This document shows positions 7,194 through 9,096 of a stretch of DNA of 9,096 bases, piece by piece. Source of the stretch: an uncultured Bacteroidales bacterium (GTDB lineage Bacteria > Bacteroidota > Bacteroidia > Bacteroidales > Tenuifilaceae); contig CALGIR010000288.1 of assembly GCA_937915475.1 (NCBI GenBank), forward strand, positions 1 to 9,096. The letters are read 5' to 3'. Position numbers and translations under genes: made by a program. The notes under the pieces are model-generated. The model was not told the origin of the DNA and searched no databases. It saw only the letters and a list, made by a program, of their open reading frames with translations. Numbering within the stretch: position 1 is the first letter of the stretch; every line of letters starts with the position of its first letter.

Positions 7194-7742
7194 TCAAATA
7201 GAGAAATATTTTGGCCTAATTATTTCTGAATAAACTATTGCTTTTTTTGCATCAAATTCTTTTAAAAAATAGTTGCGAGATTCGTCAAAGGCCAACTCCT
7301 CCTCCTCTAGAGTTTTCGCATTACCTATCTCCGTAGAGGCAATACTATCATCATCAAACTCATTAACCCTATACTTCTCAACAGCACCGCCTTGCATGGA
7401 TGCCTGATCACGATCTTGCATTTTTAACTGGAAATCCGTTAACTGAACCTCTTTTTGCACCTCAACTTCATCTTCATCGCTCTCAAATTCGTCTGCTTTA
7501 AATGATGTTGGTACTCCCTCATGTGCGCGTATTAAACCTAAGGAATCGTAACTGTGCTCATTGCCCTCATCTTCCAAATGGGCAACAGTTATACCCTCTT
7601 CATTAGGCACGTACTGCTCAGGATTCCGAACAATCTTATGCGCAGTTTGCTTTTGTTGGTCCTTCTTTTTCTTCTGAGCAACCGCATTCACAATCGCCAG
7701 AACTATTGCAATAACTATGAAAATTATACTGTCTAATTCCAT
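7194..7742 (-). CDS. Small acidic protein with N-terminal membrane anchor, function unknown
   Basis: The product has 182 residues. Residues 6-22 are a strongly hydrophobic helix (IIFIVIAIVLAIVNAVA), followed at once by QKKKKDQQK (23-31). By the positive-inside rule this places the rest of the chain in the cytoplasm. The remainder is hydrophilic and acid-rich, with clusters at about 84-98 (DEFESDEDEVEVQKE), 128-132 and 146-154 (EEEELAFDE). It is probably largely disordered up to a C-terminal segment FDAKKAIVYSEIIRPKY (163-179), the part most likely to be conserved. From memory, similar C-terminal segments with a KAVIYSEIL-like core occur in other small Bacteroidota membrane proteins; this was not searched. 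The ATG at 7742 follows the stop codon of the preceding basic lipoprotein gene by one base, which indicates translational coupling. No enzymatic motif is visible, so no function is proposed. Confidence 0.8.
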   Translation of the reverse strand: MELDSIIFIVIAIVLAIVNAVAQKKKKDQQKQTAHKIVRNPEQYVPNEEGITVAHLEDEGNEHSYDSLGLIRAHEGVPTSFKADEFESDEDEVEVQKEVQLTDFQLKMQDRDQASMQGGAVEKYRVNEFDDDSIASTEIGNAKTLEEEELAFDESRNYFLKEFDAKKAIVYSEIIRPKYFSI

Positions 7743-7743
7743 T

Positions 7744-8160
7744 TTATTTACACTTATTGCGTTTCCAAAACATTAGTTTTTCTTTAAGCGATTTTTGTGA
7801 TGCATAATTACGTCGTGTCTCTCGCTCATTCTGTTTCATTCGTGCCTGTACATCGGGATGTTGATTCTCTTTATGATGCCGAATCATCTTTTTTTGCACC
7901 TTTTTAGCCTCTGCTTTCCGCTTAAGCTGAGGTCTGTTTGCCTTTCGCTCTAGCCTTAGGGCTTTCCTTTTTGCCCTTCGGGCAACCCTCTCCCGCTTTT
8001 TCTGCTCTCTTTTAAAGCCACCCTGGTTCCCCATTAAATTACCCTCAAGTCCCGATGGGTATATTTTTTTCGCACACGAAACAGTTCCAAAGTTAATTAA
8101 TATCAACGATAAAAAGAAGAGGGGAAGTCGAAACTTTCGAATCATTAACCTAAGAACCAT
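7744..8160 (-). CDS. Very basic small lipoprotein, function unknown
   Basis: The 138-residue product has a lipoprotein signal: basic start RKFR, hydrophobic stretch LPLFFLSLILINFG, and lipobox TVSC with the acylated cysteine at 29. A second Met at position 6 is an equally plausible start and would leave the lipobox intact. The mature part is extremely basic: about 38 Lys/Arg against about 10 Asp/Glu in 109 residues. They occur in runs such as KREQKKRERVARRAKRKALR and LERKANRPQLKRKAEAKK, suggesting a long charged helix. The tail has HHKENQHPDVQARMKQNERETRR and ends WKRNKCK. If lipidation occurs, the basic chain would sit in the periplasm or at the outer membrane, where it could bind anionic polymers such as lipopolysaccharide, or peptidoglycan; that is conjecture. 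The next gene starts one base after its stop. The gene diverges from the Rieske-like lipoprotein gene across a 75-base gap. Confidence 0.75.
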   Translation of the reverse strand: MVLRLMIRKFRLPLFFLSLILINFGTVSCAKKIYPSGLEGNLMGNQGGFKREQKKRERVARRAKRKALRLERKANRPQLKRKAEAKKVQKKMIRHHKENQHPDVQARMKQNERETRRNYASQKSLKEKLMFWKRNKCK

Positions 8161-8190
8161 TTACTGTAAACTATTTATAACATAAATACG

Positions 8191-8221
8191 TTTAGCCTTT
8201 AAAGACAATTATCTACATTTG
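8191..8221 (+). promoter_or_regulatory. Bacteroidota-type promoter for the Rieske-like lipoprotein gene
   Basis: TACATTTG (8214-8221) is an exact match to the -7 consensus TAnnTTTG, and TTTA (8191-8194), 19 bases upstream, resembles the -33 TTTG element. The start codon lies 14 bases after the -7 box, so the leader would be only about 10 bases, A-rich and without Shine-Dalgarno sequence. The opposite strand of the same 75-base gap must hold a promoter for the basic lipoprotein gene, but no convincing match was found there. Confidence 0.6.
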
Positions 8222-8235
8222 CCAAAAATCAGACA

Positions 8236-8670
8236 ATGAAATCTACAAAGATAACGATAATCCTTGTACTGCTTGTTATTCCACAAGTATTTTGGTCGTG
8301 CATTAAGGAGGAACCCATGATAGTACCGCATGTTTATGTTGATTTTTCCATAAACCTCTCGTTCCCGCAGTATTATGGCCTAAACGCCATTAACAATGCA
8401 ATAATGTACCCCAACGAGGGATATAACAAAAATGGGATTATTATTTATAGGAAAAATCTTGAAGAGTTCTTTGCCTTCGATGCTACATGCCCTCAACATA
8501 TCAATATAAGTACTGCCGTAACTCTTGACGATGATGATTCAAGCAACGCAACTTGCCCACACTGCGAAACCACTTATTCCTTACTAAATTTTGGGCAAGC
8601 CAACAAGGGGCATCCGCTTAAAAGATACAGAATATCTTTGCATGGTTCCCTTCTGAGAGTTTATAATTAG
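8236..8670 (+). CDS. Small lipoprotein with Rieske-like C-terminal region, non-standard Cys/His set
   Basis: The product has 144 residues. The signal KSTKITIILVLLVIPQVF ends in the lipobox FWSC, with the acylated cysteine at 22. The mature part has Y/F/N-rich beta strands (PHVYVDFSINLSFPQYYGLN), then GIIIYRKNLEEFFAFDATCPQH (68-88), TCPHCETTYSL (106-116), and HPLKRYRISLHGSLLRVYN to the end. The order GIIIYR, AFDxxCP, CPxC, PLKxY is, as I remember it, shared with small Bacteroidota lipoproteins resembling Rieske [2Fe-2S] domains. The classic Rieske ligands CxH and CxxH are not present; instead there are C85-x2-H88 and C107-x2-C110 (also H109), which could hold an iron-sulfur cluster with three cysteines and one histidine, or zinc, or nothing. 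It is probably anchored in the envelope and transcribed alone. The partner and role are unknown. The gene ends eight bases from the stop codon of the convergent sulfatase gene. Confidence 0.8.
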   Translation: MKSTKITIILVLLVIPQVFWSCIKEEPMIVPHVYVDFSINLSFPQYYGLNAINNAIMYPNEGYNKNGIIIYRKNLEEFFAFDATCPQHINISTAVTLDDDDSSNATCPHCETTYSLLNFGQANKGHPLKRYRISLHGSLLRVYN

Positions 8671-8678
8671 GGTTATTG

Positions 8679-9096
8679 CTACTTTTCGGGTATCAATTTA
8701 TCATCAATCATCCTGTTATGATATTGCTGTATAATGCCCTTTAGCAACTGCTCATGCTTACTGCCCGCAAAATCATTCTGATCTACAAAATTATTTTTTA
8801 GCAGGCTATCTGTTTTATAGCTATAAGCACCAATTATGTTCTGTCCATTAAAATACAGCAGCATATCGCCATTTACAAACTGATAGGTTGAACTCGTGTA
8901 GCTAATGGCATAATCATCGGACTCATCACTTAAAAGATCCTTACCAAAGGCAAAGTATGGTTTGTCATAGTTTAGATACGCCAAAACCGTAGGCATTATA
9001 TCGATATGCTGAGCCACTTTTTGACTAACGCCAATTAAATCTTCCGTTGGATGATAAAAAATGATTGGCACCGCATAACCCCCAAGGCTTTAGCCG
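8679..9096 (-). CDS. LTA synthase / phosphoglycerol transferase-type sulfatase, C-terminal part (partial, frame interrupted near the right edge)
   Basis: The visible part is the C-terminal end of the alkaline-phosphatase-like sulfatase fold: YAVPIIFYHP, then QHIDIMPTVLAYLNYDKPYFAFGKDLL, a segment TYQFVNGDMLLYFNGQNI, and a helical tail IQQYHNRMIDDKLIPEK. This pattern is typical of membrane-bound LTA-synthase-family proteins of Bacteroidota, which transfer phosphoglycerol or phosphoethanolamine-like groups in the envelope; the actual substrate is unknown. The metal-binding and nucleophile residues lie upstream, outside the window. The frame is open from 8679 to a TAA at 9090-9092. The only possible start after that stop is a GTG at 9071 in the middle of the conserved core, so it is not a true start. 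The preceding codons in another frame read AKALG, which joins sensibly to GYAVP if the G-run at 9079-9083 lost one base. The gene is therefore either frameshifted or affected by a sequence error. Family assignment is good; intactness is doubtful. Confidence 0.75.

Noticed and set aside
7744..8160. Basic protein considered as a ribosomal or histone-like DNA-binding protein
   Set aside because: A signal sequence with lipobox cysteine at 29 argues for export and lipidation, and no ribosomal protein signature was recognised.
9069..9071. GTG at 9071 considered as the true start of a short 130-residue protein
   Set aside because: It falls in the middle of the conserved YAVPIIFYHP core of the sulfatase fold, and similar sequence continues upstream, so it is an artefact of the in-frame stop.

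Overview
The window looks like a chromosomal stretch from a member of the Bacteroidota, probably a Bacteroidales-like species. The evidence is a TonB-type outer-membrane protein with the Bacteroidota carboxypeptidase-regulatory-like N-terminal domain, a propeller sensor with a Y_Y_Y domain, promoter-like sites of the Bacteroidota form (TTTG near -33, TAnnTTTG near -7), start codons without Shine-Dalgarno sequences, and a low-to-moderate GC content. The assignment below phylum level is a guess. Coding density is very high: no gene-free stretch exceeds about 150 bases, and no tRNA, rRNA, CRISPR array or insertion sequence is visible.

Left part (1-6030, all minus strand; transcription runs from right to left). 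The first gene is comM/yifB, an AAA+ helicase of the Mg-chelatase-like family. It has a candidate Bacteroidota promoter and is followed after 15 bases by a 1113-residue sensor-phosphatase: a secreted beta-propeller, a Y_Y_Y domain, one membrane helix, a coiled coil and a cytoplasmic SpoIIE/PP2C phosphatase. After a further 78 bases comes the 5' part of an outer-membrane beta-barrel (TonB-receptor-like) gene that runs off the left edge.

Middle (6126-7181, minus strand). greA (transcript cleavage factor) and a HIT-family nucleotide hydrolase form a tight two-gene operon, bounded at the 3' end by a strong intrinsic terminator. A Bacteroidota-type promoter lies upstream of greA. Immediately downstream of its predicted start point is a 13-bp hairpin with a T-run. 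The hairpin could end the upstream operon, but from its position it would also form the first structure of the greA leader RNA.

Right part (7194-9096). A one-base-spaced minus-strand gene pair encodes a very basic small lipoprotein and an acidic protein with an N-terminal membrane anchor, both of unknown function. Divergent from them, with a near-perfect promoter, is a small lipoprotein with a Rieske-like C-terminal region but a non-standard set of Cys/His ligands. It converges, with an 8-base gap, on the 3' end of an LTA-synthase/phosphoglycerol-transferase-type sulfatase gene. That gene's frame is interrupted by a stop close to the right edge, best explained by a one-base loss in a G-run.

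Most of the content is ordinary housekeeping and envelope biology. The points most worth following are the greA leader hairpin, the unusual Rieske-like ligand pattern, the insert inside the propeller sensor, and the sulfatase frameshift.
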